DNA of 64,000 nucleotides, taken from positions 1 through 64,000 of the forward strand of contig JAVJVN010000019.1 in assembly GCA_040221055.1 (NCBI GenBank), in the 5' to 3' direction. Below the pieces are notes generated by a model. It saw only the letters and a list, made by a program, of their open reading frames with translations. It did not search any database and was not told where the DNA came from. Below are positions 1-11,710 of this stretch, one piece after another. Made by a program: the position numbers and the translations under genes. The number at the start of each line of letters is the position of its first letter. The stretch's first letter is position 1. Source of the stretch: Rhodothermales bacterium. Its GTDB lineage: Bacteria > Bacteroidota > Rhodothermia > Rhodothermales > UBA10348.

Positions 1-141
1 GAGATGGTCATGCCGGGCGACAATACGCAGTTCAAGGTGAAGCTGATTGTGCCTGTTGCCATGGAGCAGGGCCTTCGTTTCGCCATCCGTGAAGGCGGCC
101 GCACCGTCGGTGCCGGCGTCGTCTCCAAAATCCTGGACTGA
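1..141 (+). CDS. tuf: Elongation factor Tu, C-terminal end (partial)
   Basis: Only the last 46 codons lie in the window; the frame is open from base 1 to the TGA at 139-141. The peptide carries the end of EF-Tu domain 3: MPGDNTQF, then a strand rich in V and P, then [16 protein letters not shown] and KILD at the terminus. EF-Tu delivers aminoacyl-tRNA to the ribosome as a GTP complex. It sits directly before tRNA-Trp and secE, the usual order in many bacteria, which supports the call. Start and GTPase domain are off the left edge. Confidence 0.97.
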   Translation, partial: EMVMPGDNTQFKVKLIVPVAMEQGLRFAIREGGRTVGAGVVSKILD

Positions 142-150
142 CAAGGCGAT

Positions 151-224
<74 letters not shown>

Positions 225-267
225 CACTTGACGCTCCGGCGTCTTACGATAACTTCAAAGGCGAAGT

Positions 268-450
268 ATGAACAAGGTCACAGAGTATCTTCAGGAAGTT
301 GCCAAGGAAATGCGGAAGGTCACCTGGCCTTCTCAGCAGGAGCTGACCAGCAACACCATCGTTACCATCGTTGCCACGTTGGTCATGTCGCTCTTCATCT
401 TCGGGACGGACCGCGTAATCAGCACCGTCCTGGAAGTTATCTATGGTTGA
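268..450 (+). CDS. secE: Preprotein translocase subunit SecE
   Basis: This 60-residue protein has the minimal bacterial SecE layout: an N-terminal amphipathic helix (about residues 1-20, EVAKEMRKVTWPS), the conserved W-P-S/T hinge before the membrane, and one transmembrane segment (about residues 28-50). SecE stabilises SecY in the SecYEG channel that exports unfolded proteins through the inner membrane. Its stop codon is two bases before the nusG start, so the two are translated from one message. The position between tRNA-Trp and nusG is the canonical one. Confidence 0.96.
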   Translation: MNKVTEYLQEVAKEMRKVTWPSQQELTSNTIVTIVATLVMSLFIFGTDRVISTVLEVIYG

Positions 451-452
451 TC

Positions 453-998
453 ATGGCTGAAAGAATCCGGAAATGGTATGTCCTTCGCACGTTCTCGGGA
501 CACGAGAAGAAAGTGAAGGAGTACCTGGAGCGCGAAATGACCCGTCTTGGGCTCGAGGAGAAGCTCCCCGAAATCATGATCCCGACGGAAACCGTATTCG
601 AAATGCGGGGCGGAAAGAAGCGTACGCGGGAGAAGAACTTCTTCCCGGGCTACATCCTGTTGCATTGTATCCTGGACAAGGAACTGCAGCACATCCTGTC
701 CCAGGTCCCTTCGGTCGTCGGTTTCCTGACGACCGGCGACGAGCCGACTGCGCTCCGTCAGGAGGAAGTGAATCGGATCCTCGGCAAGATGGACGAGGCC
801 CTCGAAGCAGGCGAGCAGCCGGAAATCCCGTTCAAGAACGGCGATCCGGTCAAGGTTGTGGACGGTCCATTCAACAACTTCAACGGCATAGTCGAAGAAG
901 TCTACCCGGACAAGGCCAAGGTCAAGGTCATGGTCTCCATCTTCGGACGGAAAACCCCGCTCGAACTGGACTATTTGCAGGTTGAGCACGAAGAGTGA
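453..998 (+). CDS. nusG: Transcription termination/antitermination protein NusG
   Basis: The protein is 181 residues, normal for NusG. The NGN domain spans about residues 1-120 (KWYVLRTFSGHE near the start, then FFPGYILL). A KOW domain follows at about 128-181 (GDPVKVVDGPFNNFNG). NusG binds the RNA polymerase clamp, raises processivity and links polymerase to Rho or the ribosome. The ATG at 453 gives MAERIRKWYV, matching family N-termini. The same frame is open further upstream but that extension runs through secE and has no NusG similarity, so it was not used. Confidence 0.97.
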   Translation: MAERIRKWYVLRTFSGHEKKVKEYLEREMTRLGLEEKLPEIMIPTETVFEMRGGKKRTREKNFFPGYILLHCILDKELQHILSQVPSVVGFLTTGDEPTALRQEEVNRILGKMDEALEAGEQPEIPFKNGDPVKVVDGPFNNFNGIVEEVYPDKAKVKVMVSIFGRKTPLELDYLQVEHEE

Positions 999-1100
999 TC
1001 TTCGCGGTATGATCTTCACGCCGACTTTGAAATGCGGCGGAACCAACAAGCTTGCGGGCTGTAAATAATCGGCTTGCACTTCTAAGCACGAAACCCAATC

Positions 1101-1135
1101 GCGGGAGCCGCTTGCTGCGGCGTTTGCACCGCACA
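1101..1135 (+). promoter_or_regulatory. Candidate ribosomal-protein leader element before rplK
   Basis: The stretch begins GCGGGAGCCG and ends GCACCGCACA just before the rplK start. GCCGC/GCGGC can pair around the loop TTGCT. The same two end motifs recur before rplA at 1635-1677. Ribosomal protein L1 is known to repress its own operon by binding an mRNA structure resembling its 23S rRNA site. Assigning these copies to L1 is inference. Confidence 0.35.
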
Positions 1136-1140
1136 CCGTT

Positions 1141-1578
1141 ATGGCAAAAAAGATAGACGGTTACATCAAGCTCCAGATCAAGGCCGGTCAGGCGTCGCCT
1201 GCACCCCCCATTGGTCCGGCCCTTGGTCAGAAAGGCGTCAACATCATGGAGTTCTGCAAGGCGTTCAACGCGGCAACCCAGGATCGGATGGGTCTCATCC
1301 TGCCTGTGGTCATCACCGTCTTTGCAGACAAGTCCTTCACGTTCATCGTCAAGAGTCCACCGGCTGCGGTGCTCCTGAAGACGGCCGCGAAAATCAAGTC
1401 CGGCGCCGCCGATCCGCTCCGCGAGACGGCCGGTTCGGTCACGTGGGCCCAGTGCCGCGAGATCGCCGAGCAGAAAATGAAGGATTTGAATGCGTTCGAC
1501 CTGGATCAGGCGGCACGCATGATTGCGGGTACGGCCCGTTCCATGGGAATCAAGGTCAAGGGCGCGCCCCAGGCCTGA
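1141..1578 (+). CDS. rplK: 50S ribosomal protein L11
   Basis: At 145 residues it matches L11. The N-terminal domain (about 1-70) shows [20 protein letters not shown], the proline-rich signature, and [14 protein letters not shown]. The C-terminal RNA-binding domain (about 75-145) ends with [19 protein letters not shown]11 sits at the GTPase-associated centre of the large subunit and binds 23S rRNA with L10 and L7/L12. It starts 142 bases after nusG and precedes rplA, the standard order. Confidence 0.97.
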   Translation: MAKKIDGYIKLQIKAGQASPAPPIGPALGQKGVNIMEFCKAFNAATQDRMGLILPVVITVFADKSFTFIVKSPPAAVLLKTAAKIKSGAADPLRETAGSVTWAQCREIAEQKMKDLNAFDLDQAARMIAGTARSMGIKVKGAPQA

Positions 1579-1634
1579 CGTTCCCACCCAACAGCCCGCG
1601 TGCCATCCTGGCGCACGGGACGGTACAATCACCT

Positions 1635-1677
1635 GCGGGAGCCGAAAGCATTGGATGCACGGCGTCAGCACCGCACA
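1635..1677 (+). promoter_or_regulatory. Candidate ribosomal-protein leader element before rplA
   Basis: GCGGGAGCCG (1635-1644) and GCACCGCACA (1668-1677) repeat the motifs found before rplK. Between them GCCG can pair with CGGC, and GCAT-TGG-ATGC forms an inner hairpin. It lies 12 bases before the rplA start. A role in translational control by L1 is inferred from position and the conserved sequence. Confidence 0.35.
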
Positions 1678-1689
1678 GATCGCATGATC

Positions 1690-2400
1690 ATGGCAAAAAG
1701 AGGGAAACGCTACCGCGCGGTCCAGAAGCTGGTTTCTGAGACCGAGGGGCCCATCGACATGGGTACGGCGGCAGAGCTGTTGAAGCAGACGGCATCGGCC
1801 AAGTTCGATGAGTCCGTCGATCTGGATATCCGTTTGGGTGTCGATCCGCGCCACGCCGACCAGATGGTCCGTGGCATGGTTGCCCTGCCGCACGGCACGG
1901 GCAAGGATGTCCGGGTCCTCGTCCTGGCTTCGGAAGGCAAGCAGCAGGAGGCACGCGATGCCGGTGCTGACTTCGTCGGTCTGGAAGACATGGCGGAAAA
2001 GATCCAGAAGCAAGGATGGACCGATTTCGACGTCATGATTGCGACCCCCGATGTCATGGCCGTGGTCGGCCGACTGGGGCGCATCCTCGGTCCCCGGGGA
2101 CTCATGCCGAACCCGAAGAGCGGAACCGTCACCATGGACGTGGCCGCAGCGGTGAAGGATGTCAAGGCCGGCAAGATCGACTTCCGTGTCGACAAGGCAG
2201 GAATCCTGCATGTCGCCATTGGAAAGGCATCGTTCTCGGCCGAGCAGATCAAGGAGAACGCGGAAGCGTTCATCCGCGAGGTCATGCGCCTTCGTCCGGC
2301 ATCGGCGAAGGGCTTGTACGTCCGCTCGATAACGCTTTCCACCACAATGGGTCCTGGCATTCCGGTCGATCGGAATGTGGTCACCAGCTCACTCCGGTAA
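1690..2400 (+). CDS. rplA: 50S ribosomal protein L1
   Basis: The protein is 236 residues, the usual length. It starts [10 protein letters not shown], contains [15 protein letters not shown] near residue 45 and the conserved PNPKSGTVT near residue 140. L1 forms the mobile stalk near the E site that helps release deacylated tRNA, and it represses translation of its own operon in other bacteria. The start at 1690 is preferred; an in-frame ATG six bases earlier (1684) is possible, and longer starts add unrelated sequence. It ends four bases before rplJ. Confidence 0.96.
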   Translation: MAKRGKRYRAVQKLVSETEGPIDMGTAAELLKQTASAKFDESVDLDIRLGVDPRHADQMVRGMVALPHGTGKDVRVLVLASEGKQQEARDAGADFVGLEDMAEKIQKQGWTDFDVMIATPDVMAVVGRLGRILGPRGLMPNPKSGTVTMDVAAAVKDVKAGKIDFRVDKAGILHVAIGKASFSAEQIKENAEAFIREVMRLRPASAKGLYVRSITLSTTMGPGIPVDRNVVTSSLR

Positions 2401-2404
2401 TACC

Positions 2405-2935
2405 ATGGCAATGACGAAAACACAGAAGGAAGCGGCTGTTGTCGAGCTCGTTGACAAGCTCCAGCAGACCCCGACCATCTACCTCACGAATTACTCCGGT
2501 CTGACCGTGTCCCAGGCAACCGAACTGCGTACGCGGTTCCGTGCTGTTGGCGTCGAGTACAAGGTGGTGAAGAACACCATGCTCCGTCTCGCCATGGAGC
2601 AGATCGGTGGATATGACGAAGTGTTCGATGCACTTCATGGCCCCACGGCCGTGGCGTTCTCGGAAGAGCCGTCAGCACCCGCCCGGGTCATCAAGAAATT
2701 CCTGGATGAGACGAAGCAGACCCTTCCGTCGCTGAAAGCGGCGCACGTCGAGGGTGCGGTCTATGAGGCCGATGCGCTTGAAATGCTCACGCAGCTCAAG
2801 TCGAAGGACGAACTCATCGGAGAAATCGTTGGTCTTCTGCAGTCGCCCATCACGAATGTGGTTGGAGCGCTGCAGGCCCAGGGTTCCAACATTGTTGGCG
2901 CCATCAAGACCATCGCTGAAAAGGCGGAAGCCTGA
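2405..2935 (+). CDS. rplJ: 50S ribosomal protein L10
   Basis: A 176-residue L10. The rRNA-binding globular domain (about 1-135) includes [14 protein letters not shown] and [11 protein letters not shown]. The C-terminal helix (about 150-176) is the platform that binds L7/L12 dimers. L10 and L7/L12 make the stalk that recruits translation factors. The start at 2405 (MAMTKTQ) is four bases after the rplA stop; ATG at 2411 is an alternative. A long L10 leader, as in E. coli, has no room here, so control may act on the rplA leader or before rplL. Confidence 0.96.
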   Translation: MAMTKTQKEAAVVELVDKLQQTPTIYLTNYSGLTVSQATELRTRFRAVGVEYKVVKNTMLRLAMEQIGGYDEVFDALHGPTAVAFSEEPSAPARVIKKFLDETKQTLPSLKAAHVEGAVYEADALEMLTQLKSKDELIGEIVGLLQSPITNVVGALQAQGSNIVGAIKTIAEKAEA

Positions 2936-3008
2936 TCCTGTAACCATCCCTTAATCAGCAGCCGAGCCCCTCGCGGGTGCAGACAGCTGCAGGAAACAAA
3001 GAAACATC

Positions 3009-3383
3009 ATGGCAGATATTGCAAAACTGGCTGAAGAACTGGTCGGACTCACGATCAAGGAAGCCAACGAACTCGCTCAGTTGCTCGAAAACGAGTACGG
3101 AATCAAGCCGGCTGCTGCAGCCGTCGCGGTTGCCGGACCGGCTGCCGGTCCTGCCGAAGCCGCTGAGGAGCAGACGGAATTCGACGTCATCCTGAAGTCC
3201 GCTGGCGAGAAGAAAATCAACGTCATCAAGGAAGTCCGCGCCATCACCGGTCTCGGACTCAAAGAGGCCAAGGAGATGGTTGACGGTGCTCCGTCGACGG
3301 TCAAGGAAGCCGCATCCAAGGATGACGCACAGGCCATCAAGGCCAAACTGGAAGAAGCAGGCGCAGAAGTAGAGCTCAAGTAA
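3009..3383 (+). CDS. rplL: 50S ribosomal protein L7/L12
   Basis: This 124-residue protein has an N-terminal dimerisation region (about 1-35), an Ala/Gly/Pro-rich hinge (about 36-52) and the C-terminal factor-binding domain (about 55-124) with [19 protein letters not shown] and MVDGAP. L7/L12 is the multicopy stalk protein that contacts EF-Tu, EF-G and other GTPases. It is separated from rplJ by 73 bases and from rpoB by about 150 bases holding an attenuator-like hairpin. Confidence 0.97.
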   Translation: MADIAKLAEELVGLTIKEANELAQLLENEYGIKPAAAAVAVAGPAAGPAEAAEEQTEFDVILKSAGEKKINVIKEVRAITGLGLKEAKEMVDGAPSTVKEAASKDDAQAIKAKLEEAGAEVELK

Positions 3384-3428
3384 TCGCTCTATCTGTGACT
3401 CCAGCCGAATAGCACGTCCGACTGGCGG

Positions 3429-3460
3429 GCCGACTCCGATTATATCGGGGTCGGCTTTCG
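3429..3460 (+). terminator. Attenuator-like hairpin between rplL and rpoB
   Basis: GCCGACTCC (3429-3437) pairs with GGGGTCGGC (3447-3455), nine pairs with one G-U, loop GATTATATC, followed by TTTCGG. The T run is short, so it may terminate only part of the transcripts. A partial terminator in this position is well known in other bacteria and lowers rpoBC expression relative to ribosomal proteins. The effect here is inferred. Confidence 0.55.
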
Positions 3461-3534
3461 GCGCTTCAAGAGACTACAAGCCGACACCCGGGGCGGCCGA
3501 TTCCCGGTTCCTTTCCACGGTATCTACCTAGACC

Positions 3535-6500
3535 ATGCCCAACGTCAAAGGTCACGCTGAGCGCCACAGCTTTGCGCGCATCAAGCAGGTTCACAAGTAC
3601 CCTGATTTCCTGGACGTCCAGCTGCAGTCGTATCGCGACTTCGTGCAGGACGATGTTCCACCGGAAGAACGTGCCAACACTGGCCTCCAGGCCGTGTTCA
3701 ACGAGCACTTTCCCATCCAGGACAGCCGTGAGCGGTATACGCTGGAGTTCATCCATTTCGCACTGGATGCCCCGAAGCACAGCATTGAAGAATGCATTGC
3801 GCAGGGATTGTCCTATTCCGTGCCCTTGAAGGCGAAGCTCCGTCTTTCGAGCAAGGAAGACGAGGATGAGGACGAAGCGGAAGAGGCTGTCGAGCAGGAG
3901 GTCTACCTGGGCAACCTGCCGTTCATGACCGAGCGCGGAACGTTCGTGATCAACGGCGCCGAGCGCGTGGTTGTGTCACAGCTGCATCGCAGCCCGGGCG
4001 TGTTCTTCGGGCAGAGCATGCATCCCAACGGCACGGCCCTCTTCTCCGTACGGGTCATCCCGTTCCGCGGATCGTGGGTGGAGTTCTCGACCGATGTGGG
4101 CAACATGATGTGGGCCTATATCGACCGGAAGAAGAAGCTTCCGGTTACGACGCTGCTGCGGGCACTCGGGTACTCCTCGAATGACGAGATCGTAAAGCTC
4201 TTCGACCTGGCCGACACGGTCGACGTCAAGACCAAAAAGGCCTTTGCCAAATTGGTCGGGCGCACGTTGGCAGCCTCGGTATCCGTGGAACGCGTGACGG
4301 AAGTCGTGGATGAGGATACCGGAGAAATCATTGAGGAGCGCGTCGAGCGTGAAGTCATCCTTCCTGCCCAGCACGAGCTGGTGGAAGGCGACTACGACAA
4401 GCTCAAGGAAGCCGAAATCAAGGTCATCCACATTGTCCGTGAAGTGGACGAGGATGACGACAGCGTGCTCGACAAGACCACGCTGCTGAACACCATCAAA
4501 CGGGATCCGACGCACTCCGAAAAAGAGGCACTCGAATACCTGTACATGCAGCTCCGCGGAACGGAAGCACCAGACGAAGACACCGCACGTGGTGTCCTCG
4601 AGCGGCTGTTCTTCTCCGAAAAGCGGTATGACCTCGGTGAGGTTGGCCGGTACCGGATCAATACGCGCCTGCGGATTGATCAGGACATGGACAAGCTCAC
4701 GTTGACGCGTGAGGACATCATTGCCATCATCCAGGAACTCATCCGTTTGCAGAACGGCAAGAGTTCAGTGGACGACATCGATCACCTGGGCAACCGTCGT
4801 GTCCGCTCGGTCGGTGAGCAGTTGGCCTCCCAGTTCTCGCTGGGTCTGGCCCGCATGGCCCGGACCATCAAGGAGCGGATGAACCTCCGGGATGCCGAGA
4901 AATTCACGCCGCAGGATCTGGTGAACGCACGCACGGTTTCGAGCGTCATCAATACGTTCTTCGGAACGAACCAGCTCAGCCAGTTCATGGACCAGACGAA
5001 TCCGCTGGCCGAACTGACGCACAAGCGACGCATGTCGGCGCTCGGTCCGGGTGGTCTTACCCGTGAGCGTGCCGGCTTCGAGGTCCGTGACGTGCATTAC
5101 ACGCACTACGGTCGCCTCTGTCCCATCGAGACGCCGGAAGGTCCGAACATCGGCCTTATTTCGTCGCTCTGTGTCCATGCGCGCATCAACGATTACGGCT
5201 TCATCGAGACGCCCTATCGGGTGGTCAAGAAGGGCCGGGTCACCGATGAGATCAAGTACCTCTCGGCGGAAGGTGAAGACAATGCCATGATCGCTCAGGC
5301 CAACGCGCCGATCGACGAGAAGGGCAACTTCGTCAACAAGTACGTCAAGTGTCGATTCCGTGGTGATTTCCCGATCGCCGAGCCGGACAAGATCGACTAC
5401 ATGGACGTGTCCCCGAACCAGATCGTGTCGCCGGCTGCGTCGCTCATTCCGTTCCTGGAGCATGACGATGCCAACCGCGCCCTCATGGGTTCGAACATGC
5501 AGCGCCAGGCTGTGCCGCTTCTGCGCGCCCAGGCTCCGCTGGTGGGTACCGGACTGGAAGGTCGCGTGGCCCGCGATTCGCGTGCCGTTCTGCAGGCCGA
5601 AGGGGACGGTGTGGTGGAATATGTCGACGCGCGGAAGATCATCATCAAGTACGACCGCACCGAGGACGAGGAACTGCTCTCGTTCGGTGAGTCGAGCGTT
5701 ACGTACGAACTGATCAAGTTCCGCCGGACGAACCAGGACTCCACGGTCAACCAGAGCCCCATCGTCAAGGTCGGCGACCGTGTCCAGAAGGGTACCGTGT
5801 TGACGGACGGGTTCTCGACCGACAAGGGCGAATTGGCCCTCGGAAAGAACGTGCTGGTGGCCTTCATGCCATGGCGCGGATACAACTTCGAGGATGCCAT
5901 CGTGGTGTCCGAGCGCCTGGTTGCGGACGACGTCTACACGTCCGTCCACATCGAGGAGTTCGAACTCCAGGTCCGGGACACAAAACGGGGCGAGGAAGAA
6001 CTCACCCGGGAAATCCCGAACGTCTCCGAAGAGGCCACGAAGGACCTCGACGAGCGTGGAATCGTGCGTGTTGGCGCCGAAGTCAAGCCGGGCGACATCA
6101 TTGTCGGCAAGATCACCCCGAAAGGGGAGACCGACCCGACCCCCGAAGAGAAATTGCTCCGGGCCATCTTCGGCGACAAGGCCGGGGATGTCAAGGACGC
6201 GTCGCTGAAGGCGAAGCCGGGCATGAACGGTGTGGTCATCGATACCAAGCTGTTCAGCCGTCGCAAGCTGGATCCGGCTTCCAAGAAGCAGGAGCAGAAG
6301 CGACTCGGGGAAATCGAGAAGGAACTGGATCACAGCCTCGCCGACCTGACGGAGAAGTTCTGGGACAAGTTCTTCACGCTCCTGAACGGAAAGAAAGCCG
6401 CCGACTTCATTGACCGCGAAGGCAACGTGGTCGTGACCGAAGGTGCCAAGATTACCAAGGGGGCCTTCAAGAACATCGAACCGCTTCAACTCGATCCGCG

Positions 6501-7368
6501 CATCCCGTTCACGGATGACGAGGATTTGAACGGCAAGGTCAAGCAGCTCATCCGCAATTACGAGCGGCAGCACCGTCTGCTCAACGGCATTGCGAAACGC
6601 GAGAAGCATCAGCTCCAGATGGGAGACGAGTTGCCCCCGGGTATCGTGCAGCTGGCCAAGGTCTATGTGGCCAAGAAGCGCAAGATCCAGGTGGGTGACA
6701 AGATGGCTGGTCGCCACGGCAACAAGGGTGTTATCGCCAAGGTCGTGCCCGTGGAAGACATGCCGTTCCTCGAGGACGGTACGCCGGTCGATCTCGTCCT
6801 CAACCCGCTGGGCGTGCCTTCGCGTATGAACCTGGGTCAGATCTACGAGACGCTCCTGGGATGGGCCGGCAAGAAGCTGGGCACGAACTTCGCGACGCCG
6901 ATTTTCGACGGGGCAACCGTTGCGGATGTCGAGGAGACCATGAAGAAGGCCGGCTTGCCGGTGGATGGACGTGCACAGCTCATTGACGGCCGGACCGGTC
7001 AGCCGTTTGATCAACGCACGACCGTCGGTTATATCTACATGCTGAAGCTGGGTCACCTTGTCGAAGACAAGATCCATGCCCGGTCCATCGGTCCATACAG
7101 CCTCATTACCCAGCAGCCGCTGGGTGGCAAGGCGCAGTTCGGTGGACAGCGTCTCGGGGAAATGGAAGTCTGGGCGCTCTACGCCTACGGTGCTTCGCAC
7201 GTGCTGCAGGAAATGCTCACGTACAAGTCCGACGACGTACAGGGTCGCTCAAAGGCGTATGAGTGCATTGTGAAGGGCGAAAACATGCCCGAGCCGGGTA
7301 CGCCCGAGAGCTTCAACGTGCTCGTTCGCGAACTACAGGGTCTTGGTCTGGAAGTCAGCCTCGACTGA
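3535..7368 (+). CDS. rpoB: DNA-directed RNA polymerase subunit beta
   Basis: The protein is 1277 residues. An acidic run ([12 protein letters not shown]) near residue 105 lies in the N-terminal lobe. The rifampicin pocket reads [12 protein letters not shown], then [13 protein letters not shown], so the positions commonly changed in resistant strains look wild type. [12 protein letters not shown] and the C-terminal clamp motif [13 protein letters not shown] are intact. It forms the core enzyme with beta'. The start [13 protein letters not shown] agrees with Bacteroidota-type RpoB. It is followed by rpoC after 36 bases. Confidence 0.98.
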   Translation: MPNVKGHAERHSFARIKQVHKYPDFLDVQLQSYRDFVQDDVPPEERANTGLQAVFNEHFPIQDSRERYTLEFIHFALDAPKHSIEECIAQGLSYSVPLKAKLRLSSKEDEDEDEAEEAVEQEVYLGNLPFMTERGTFVINGAERVVVSQLHRSPGVFFGQSMHPNGTALFSVRVIPFRGSWVEFSTDVGNMMWAYIDRKKKLPVTTLLRALGYSSNDEIVKLFDLADTVDVKTKKAFAKLVGRTLAASVSVERVTEVVDEDTGEIIEERVEREVILPAQHELVEGDYDKLKEAEIKVIHIVREVDEDDDSVLDKTTLLNTIKRDPTHSEKEALEYLYMQLRGTEAPDEDTARGVLERLFFSEKRYDLGEVGRYRINTRLRIDQDMDKLTLTREDIIAIIQELIRLQNGKSSVDDIDHLGNRRVRSVGEQLASQFSLGLARMARTIKERMNLRDAEKFTPQDLVNARTVSSVINTFFGTNQLSQFMDQTNPLAELTHKRRMSALGPGGLTRERAGFEVRDVHYTHYGRLCPIETPEGPNIGLISSLCVHARINDYGFIETPYRVVKKGRVTDEIKYLSAEGEDNAMIAQANAPIDEKGNFVNKYVKCRFRGDFPIAEPDKIDYMDVSPNQIVSPAASLIPFLEHDDANRALMGSNMQRQAVPLLRAQAPLVGTGLEGRVARDSRAVLQAEGDGVVEYVDARKIIIKYDRTEDEELLSFGESSVTYELIKFRRTNQDSTVNQSPIVKVGDRVQKGTVLTDGFSTDKGELALGKNVLVAFMPWRGYNFEDAIVVSERLVADDVYTSVHIEEFELQVRDTKRGEEELTREIPNVSEEATKDLDERGIVRVGAEVKPGDIIVGKITPKGETDPTPEEKLLRAIFGDKAGDVKDASLKAKPGMNGVVIDTKLFSRRKLDPASKKQEQKRLGEIEKELDHSLADLTEKFWDKFFTLLNGKKAADFIDREGNVVVTEGAKITKGAFKNIEPLQLDPRIPFTDDEDLNGKVKQLIRNYERQHRLLNGIAKREKHQLQMGDELPPGIVQLAKVYVAKKRKIQVGDKMAGRHGNKGVIAKVVPVEDMPFLEDGTPVDLVLNPLGVPSRMNLGQIYETLLGWAGKKLGTNFATPIFDGATVADVEETMKKAGLPVDGRAQLIDGRTGQPFDQRTTVGYIYMLKLGHLVEDKIHARSIGPYSLITQQPLGGKAQFGGQRLGEMEVWALYAYGASHVLQEMLTYKSDDVQGRSKAYECIVKGENMPEPGTPESFNVLVRELQGLGLEVSLD

Positions 7369-7404
7369 GTCCTTATTGCAGGTTTTTAACTACTGCCATT
7401 CGAT

Positions 7405-10400
7405 ATGCCTTACGGAAAACCACAGAAGATCAAGAAGAGCTTCAACAGCATTACCGTCAGCCTGGCGTCCCCGGAAGCCATTCTGGAGCGTTCCTACGGT
7501 GAGGTGTTGAAGCCGGAGACGATCAACTACCGATCGTTCAAGCCTGAAAAGGAAGGGCTCTTCTGCGAGAAGATTTTCGGTCCGGTCAAGGACTGGGAGT
7601 GCCATTGCGGCAAGTACAAGCGCATCCGTTACAAGGGTATCATCTGCGATCGCTGCGGCGTCGAGGTCACCCAGAAATCCGTTCGTCGCGAGCGGATGGG
7701 ACACATCACGCTGAGCGTGCCGGTCGTCCACATCTGGTATTTCAAGACGCTTCCGAACAAGATCGGCCACTTGCTCGGTATCCGGTCGAAGGACCTGGAG
7801 CGCATTATCTACTACGAGAACTACGTCGTCGTCCAACCAGGATGTGCGGCCGGTCTCGGCGTGGAGGCGAATCAGCTGCTGACCGAGGATGAGTACTTCA
7901 ACATCCTCTACCAGATCCGCGAGGACAACAACCGCCTTGACGACGACGACAAGGACAAGTTCATCGCCATGATCGGTGGTGAAGCCATTGAGATGCTGCT
8001 CTCGCGCATTGATCTGGTCCGTGCCGCCCAGGAACTCCGGTTCCAGATCAAGACGGAAACGAGTCAGCAGCGTAAAGGCGAGGCCCTCAAGCGCCTGACC
8101 ATCGTGGAGTCGTTCCGTGAAGCCAATCGCCGCATTGAGAACCGTCCGGAGTGGATGGTCATGCGCGTCATCCCGGTCATTCCCCCGGAATTGCGTCCGT
8201 TGGTGCCGCTCGAAGGCGGCCGATTTGCCACGTCCGACCTGAATGACCTGTATCGCCGGGTGATCATCCGGAACAACCGCCTGAAGCGTCTTATTGACAT
8301 CAAGGCACCGGAAGTCATCCTGCGTAACGAGAAGCGGATGCTTCAGGAAGCCGTGGACTCCCTGTTCGACAACTCCCGGAAGGCCAATGCCGTCCGCTCC
8401 GACTCCAACCGCGCGTTGAAGTCGTTGTCGGACATGCTGAAGGGCAAGCAGGGCCGTTTCCGTCAGAACCTGCTCGGAAAGCGCGTCGATTACTCCGGTC
8501 GTTCCGTGATCGTGGTCGGCCCCGAGCTGCAGCTGCATCAGTGTGGTCTGCCCAAGGAAATGGCCGTGGAGCTCTTCAAGCCGTTCATCATCCGCAAGCT
8601 CATTGAGCGCGGCATCGTGAAGACGGTCAAGAGTGCCAAGAAGGTCGTGGATCGTCGCACGAGCGATGTGTGGGACATCCTGGAGAAGGTCATCAAGGGC
8701 CGTCCGGTCCTGCTGAACCGTGCTCCCACGCTTCACCGTCTCGGTATCCAGGCCTTCCAGCCGGTACTCATCGAGGGCAAGGCCATTCGGCTCCACCCGC
8801 TCGTCTGTACGGCTTTCAACGCCGACTTCGACGGTGACCAGATGGCCGTCCACTTGCCGCTTTCGCACGACGCAAGCCTGGAAGCCATGCTGCTCATGCT
8901 GGCCAGCCACAACATCCTGAGCCCGGCCCACGGCGGACCGATTGCCGTTCCGACGCAGGACATGGTGCTCGGTCTGTACTACATGACGAAGTCGCGTGCC
9001 GGTCTCAAGGGAGAAGGCATGCGGTTCGGCAGCATGGGAGAAGCCCGTCAGGCCTTTGATCAGGGTCGCGTCGACCTGCACGCCCGCGTCCAGGTCCGTC
9101 TGGACGACGGTGCGAAGATTGACACGACCATGGGACGGATCCTCTTCAACGAGATCGTTCCATCCGCGGTCGGATACATCAACGAGGTGCTCACGAAGAA
9201 GAACCTTCGTGGCGTCATCGGACGCGTCCTCAAGGCGACCGGCTTCCCTGAAACAGCTGCCTTCCTGGATGCCATGAAGCAGCTCGGATTCGAGAATGCC
9301 ACGACGGCCGGCCTCACGTTCTCCATTGCCGACATCATTATTCCTGACGCCAAGGAAGTCATGATCAATGCGGCGGCCAAGGAAGTGGAGAAGGCCCGCA
9401 ACAACTACTCCATGGGCTTCATCACGGAGAACGAACGCTACAACCAGGTCATTGACATCTGGACGAAGACCAACAACCAGGTCTCTGAAGTGCTGTTCGA
9501 TACGCTCACCAAGGACCGGGACGGTTTCAACGCCATCTACATGATGGCCGACTCCGGTGCCCGTGGTTCCAAGGAGCAGATCCGTCAGCTGGGCGGCATG
9601 CGTGGTCTCATGGCCAAGCCGCAGAAGAGCTTGGTCGGTAGCGCCGGTGAGATCATCGAGAACCCGATTATTTCCAACTTCAAGGAAGGCCTGTCCGTCC
9701 TTGAGTATTTCATTTCGACCCACGGTGCCCGTAAGGGTCTGGCCGATACGGCCCTCAAGACGGCCGATGCCGGCTATCTGACCCGTCGTCTGGTGGACGT
9801 TGCACAGGACGTCACCATCACGCAACAGGACTGCGGAACCCTCCGGGGAATCCGCATTTCCGCGCTGAAGGACAACGAGGATATCGTGGAATCGCTGGCC
9901 GACCGGATCCTGGGCCGCGTATCGGTTCACGATGTGACCGATCCGCTCACCAATGAAACGCTGGTGGGTGCCAATGAGCTGGTTGACGAGGAGAAGGCCC
10001 GCGCCATCGCCGAAACGTCCATCGAGGAAGTGGAAATCCGCTCCGTACTGACGTGTGAGTCCCGTCGCGGCGCGTGTGCCCGATGCTACGGACGTAACCT
10101 CGGCACCAACCGGATGGTTGAGGTCGGAGAGGCCGTGGGTGTCATTGCGGCTCAGTCGGTCGGCGAGCCTGGTACCCAGCTTACCCTCCGTACCTTCCAC
10201 ATCGGTGGTACGGCCAGCCGTATTTCGGCTGAAAGCACGGTCCAGGCCAAATTCTCGGGCAAGATTGCATTCGAGAACCTGCGCTCGGTCGAGTATGACT
10301 CGGGTGAAGAGACCCGCGACGTGGTCCTGTCCCGTCAGGGTGAAATCCGGATTGTGGATCCCAAGGACGGGGATCGGCAGTTGATTTCGAACCTCATTCC

Positions 10401-11691
10401 CTATGGAGCCGATTTGCTGGTCAAGGAAGGCGACATGGTGGAGAAGGGTCAGGTCCTGGCAAGCTGGGACCCCTACAACGCCGTCATCATCTCGGAAATG
10501 GCCGGTACGGTGGGCTACCAGGATATCATGGAAGGCACGACGTTCCGCGAGGAATCGGACGAGCAGACCGGATACAAGGAGAAGGTCATCATCGATACGC
10601 GTGAGAAGTCCCTCACGCCGGCCATCATGATCACGACCAAGGACGGCAACATCCGGGAATACCCGCTGCCGGTCCGTGCCCGTATCCAGGTCAACGCCAA
10701 GGAGAAGGTCGCTGCCGGCCGGATCCTGGTCAAGATCCCACGCCAGTCCGCCAAGACCCGGGACATCACGGGTGGTCTGCCGCGTGTTACCGAACTCTTC
10801 GAGGCCCGCACGCCGACCGATCCGGCCGTCGTCGCGGAAATCGATGGCGTCGTCACGTTCGGCGGTCGTAAGCGCGGTTCACAGGAACTGGTGGTTACCA
10901 GCCGTGACGGCACGGAGTCGAAAGCCTACATGGTGCCCATGACGAAGCACATCCTGGTACACGAGAACGATGTCGTCCGGGCCGGCGATGCCCTGTCCGA
11001 CGGGCAGATTGCACCGCATGACATCCTGGCCATCCTCGGCCCGCGTGCCGTACAGGAGTACCTGGTCAACGAAGTCCAGGAAGTCTACCGACTCCAGGGC
11101 GTTACGCTGAACGACAAGCACATCGAATGCATTGTCCGCCAGATGATGCACAAGGTTCGCGTTGCCGACCCAGGCGATACAAACCTGCTGGAAGACAACC
11201 TCGTGGATCGCTTCCTGCTTGAGGAAATGAATGATGACTTGTATGACAAGTTCGTTGTGACCGACCCCGCAGAGTCCGAGCTGGGCATTGGCGATGTCAT
11301 TGACCGACGTGGATTGCGCGAAGTCAATTCGCAGATGAAGCGTCAGGACAAACCGCCGGTCCTGGTTCGCGAGGCACAGCCCGCCGTTGCCGATCCGGTC
11401 CTGCTGGGTATTACGCAGGCCTCGCTGTCCACGGATTCATTCATCTCGGCGGCCTCCTTCCAGGAGACGACCAAGGTGCTGACGGAAGCCTCCATCGCAG
11501 GCAAGTCCGATCCGCTCTACGGTCTGAAGGAGAACGTGATTGTCGGCCACCTCATCCCGGCAGGAACCGGTCAGCGTCGCTTCCGCGACCTGATTGTGGG
11601 CTCCCGCAAGGAACTGGCCGAATTGGAAGCCGCCGTGGGCGGTTCCCAGTCCTCCGACGACGAAGGAGACGGCGGCCTGGTCGTTCCGTAA
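7405..11691 (+). CDS. rpoC: DNA-directed RNA polymerase subunit beta'
   Basis: At 1428 residues this is full-length beta'. The N-terminal zinc ribbon shows CHCGKYKRI...CDRCGVEV near residues 65-90. The catalytic NADFDGDQM motif, whose aspartates bind the active-site magnesium, is near residue 472. The second zinc site is [15 protein letters not shown] near residue 885. The bridge and trigger region ([17 protein letters not shown]) is intact. It is the last gene of the operon and is followed within 20 bases by a strong hairpin. Confidence 0.98.
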   Translation: MPYGKPQKIKKSFNSITVSLASPEAILERSYGEVLKPETINYRSFKPEKEGLFCEKIFGPVKDWECHCGKYKRIRYKGIICDRCGVEVTQKSVRRERMGHITLSVPVVHIWYFKTLPNKIGHLLGIRSKDLERIIYYENYVVVQPGCAAGLGVEANQLLTEDEYFNILYQIREDNNRLDDDDKDKFIAMIGGEAIEMLLSRIDLVRAAQELRFQIKTETSQQRKGEALKRLTIVESFREANRRIENRPEWMVMRVIPVIPPELRPLVPLEGGRFATSDLNDLYRRVIIRNNRLKRLIDIKAPEVILRNEKRMLQEAVDSLFDNSRKANAVRSDSNRALKSLSDMLKGKQGRFRQNLLGKRVDYSGRSVIVVGPELQLHQCGLPKEMAVELFKPFIIRKLIERGIVKTVKSAKKVVDRRTSDVWDILEKVIKGRPVLLNRAPTLHRLGIQAFQPVLIEGKAIRLHPLVCTAFNADFDGDQMAVHLPLSHDASLEAMLLMLASHNILSPAHGGPIAVPTQDMVLGLYYMTKSRAGLKGEGMRFGSMGEARQAFDQGRVDLHARVQVRLDDGAKIDTTMGRILFNEIVPSAVGYINEVLTKKNLRGVIGRVLKATGFPETAAFLDAMKQLGFENATTAGLTFSIADIIIPDAKEVMINAAAKEVEKARNNYSMGFITENERYNQVIDIWTKTNNQVSEVLFDTLTKDRDGFNAIYMMADSGARGSKEQIRQLGGMRGLMAKPQKSLVGSAGEIIENPIISNFKEGLSVLEYFISTHGARKGLADTALKTADAGYLTRRLVDVAQDVTITQQDCGTLRGIRISALKDNEDIVESLADRILGRVSVHDVTDPLTNETLVGANELVDEEKARAIAETSIEEVEIRSVLTCESRRGACARCYGRNLGTNRMVEVGEAVGVIAAQSVGEPGTQLTLRTFHIGGTASRISAESTVQAKFSGKIAFENLRSVEYDSGEETRDVVLSRQGEIRIVDPKDGDRQLISNLIPYGADLLVKEGDMVEKGQVLASWDPYNAVIISEMAGTVGYQDIMEGTTFREESDEQTGYKEKVIIDTREKSLTPAIMITTKDGNIREYPLPVRARIQVNAKEKVAAGRILVKIPRQSAKTRDITGGLPRVTELFEARTPTDPAVVAEIDGVVTFGGRKRGSQELVVTSRDGTESKAYMVPMTKHILVHENDVVRAGDALSDGQIAPHDILAILGPRAVQEYLVNEVQEVYRLQGVTLNDKHIECIVRQMMHKVRVADPGDTNLLEDNLVDRFLLEEMNDDLYDKFVVTDPAESELGIGDVIDRRGLREVNSQMKRQDKPPVLVREAQPAVADPVLLGITQASLSTDSFISAASFQETTKVLTEASIAGKSDPLYGLKENVIVGHLIPAGTGQRRFRDLIVGSRKELAELEAAVGGSQSSDDEGDGGLVVP

Positions 11692-11710
11692 TGAAGCTTC
11701 GGTGCAGACG

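Noticed and set aside
4981-5160. Possible rifampicin-resistance substitutions in rpoB
   Set aside because: The pocket residues visible by eye (D, H and S at the main resistance positions) are the usual wild-type ones.
4765-7200. An 811-codon open frame antisense to rpoB
   Set aside because: It lies wholly within rpoB, shows no recognisable domain, and is explained by the GC-rich third positions of the sense gene.
7390-10200. A 936-codon open frame antisense to rpoC
   Set aside because: It mirrors rpoC codons, has no known motif, and the sense gene is unmistakable.
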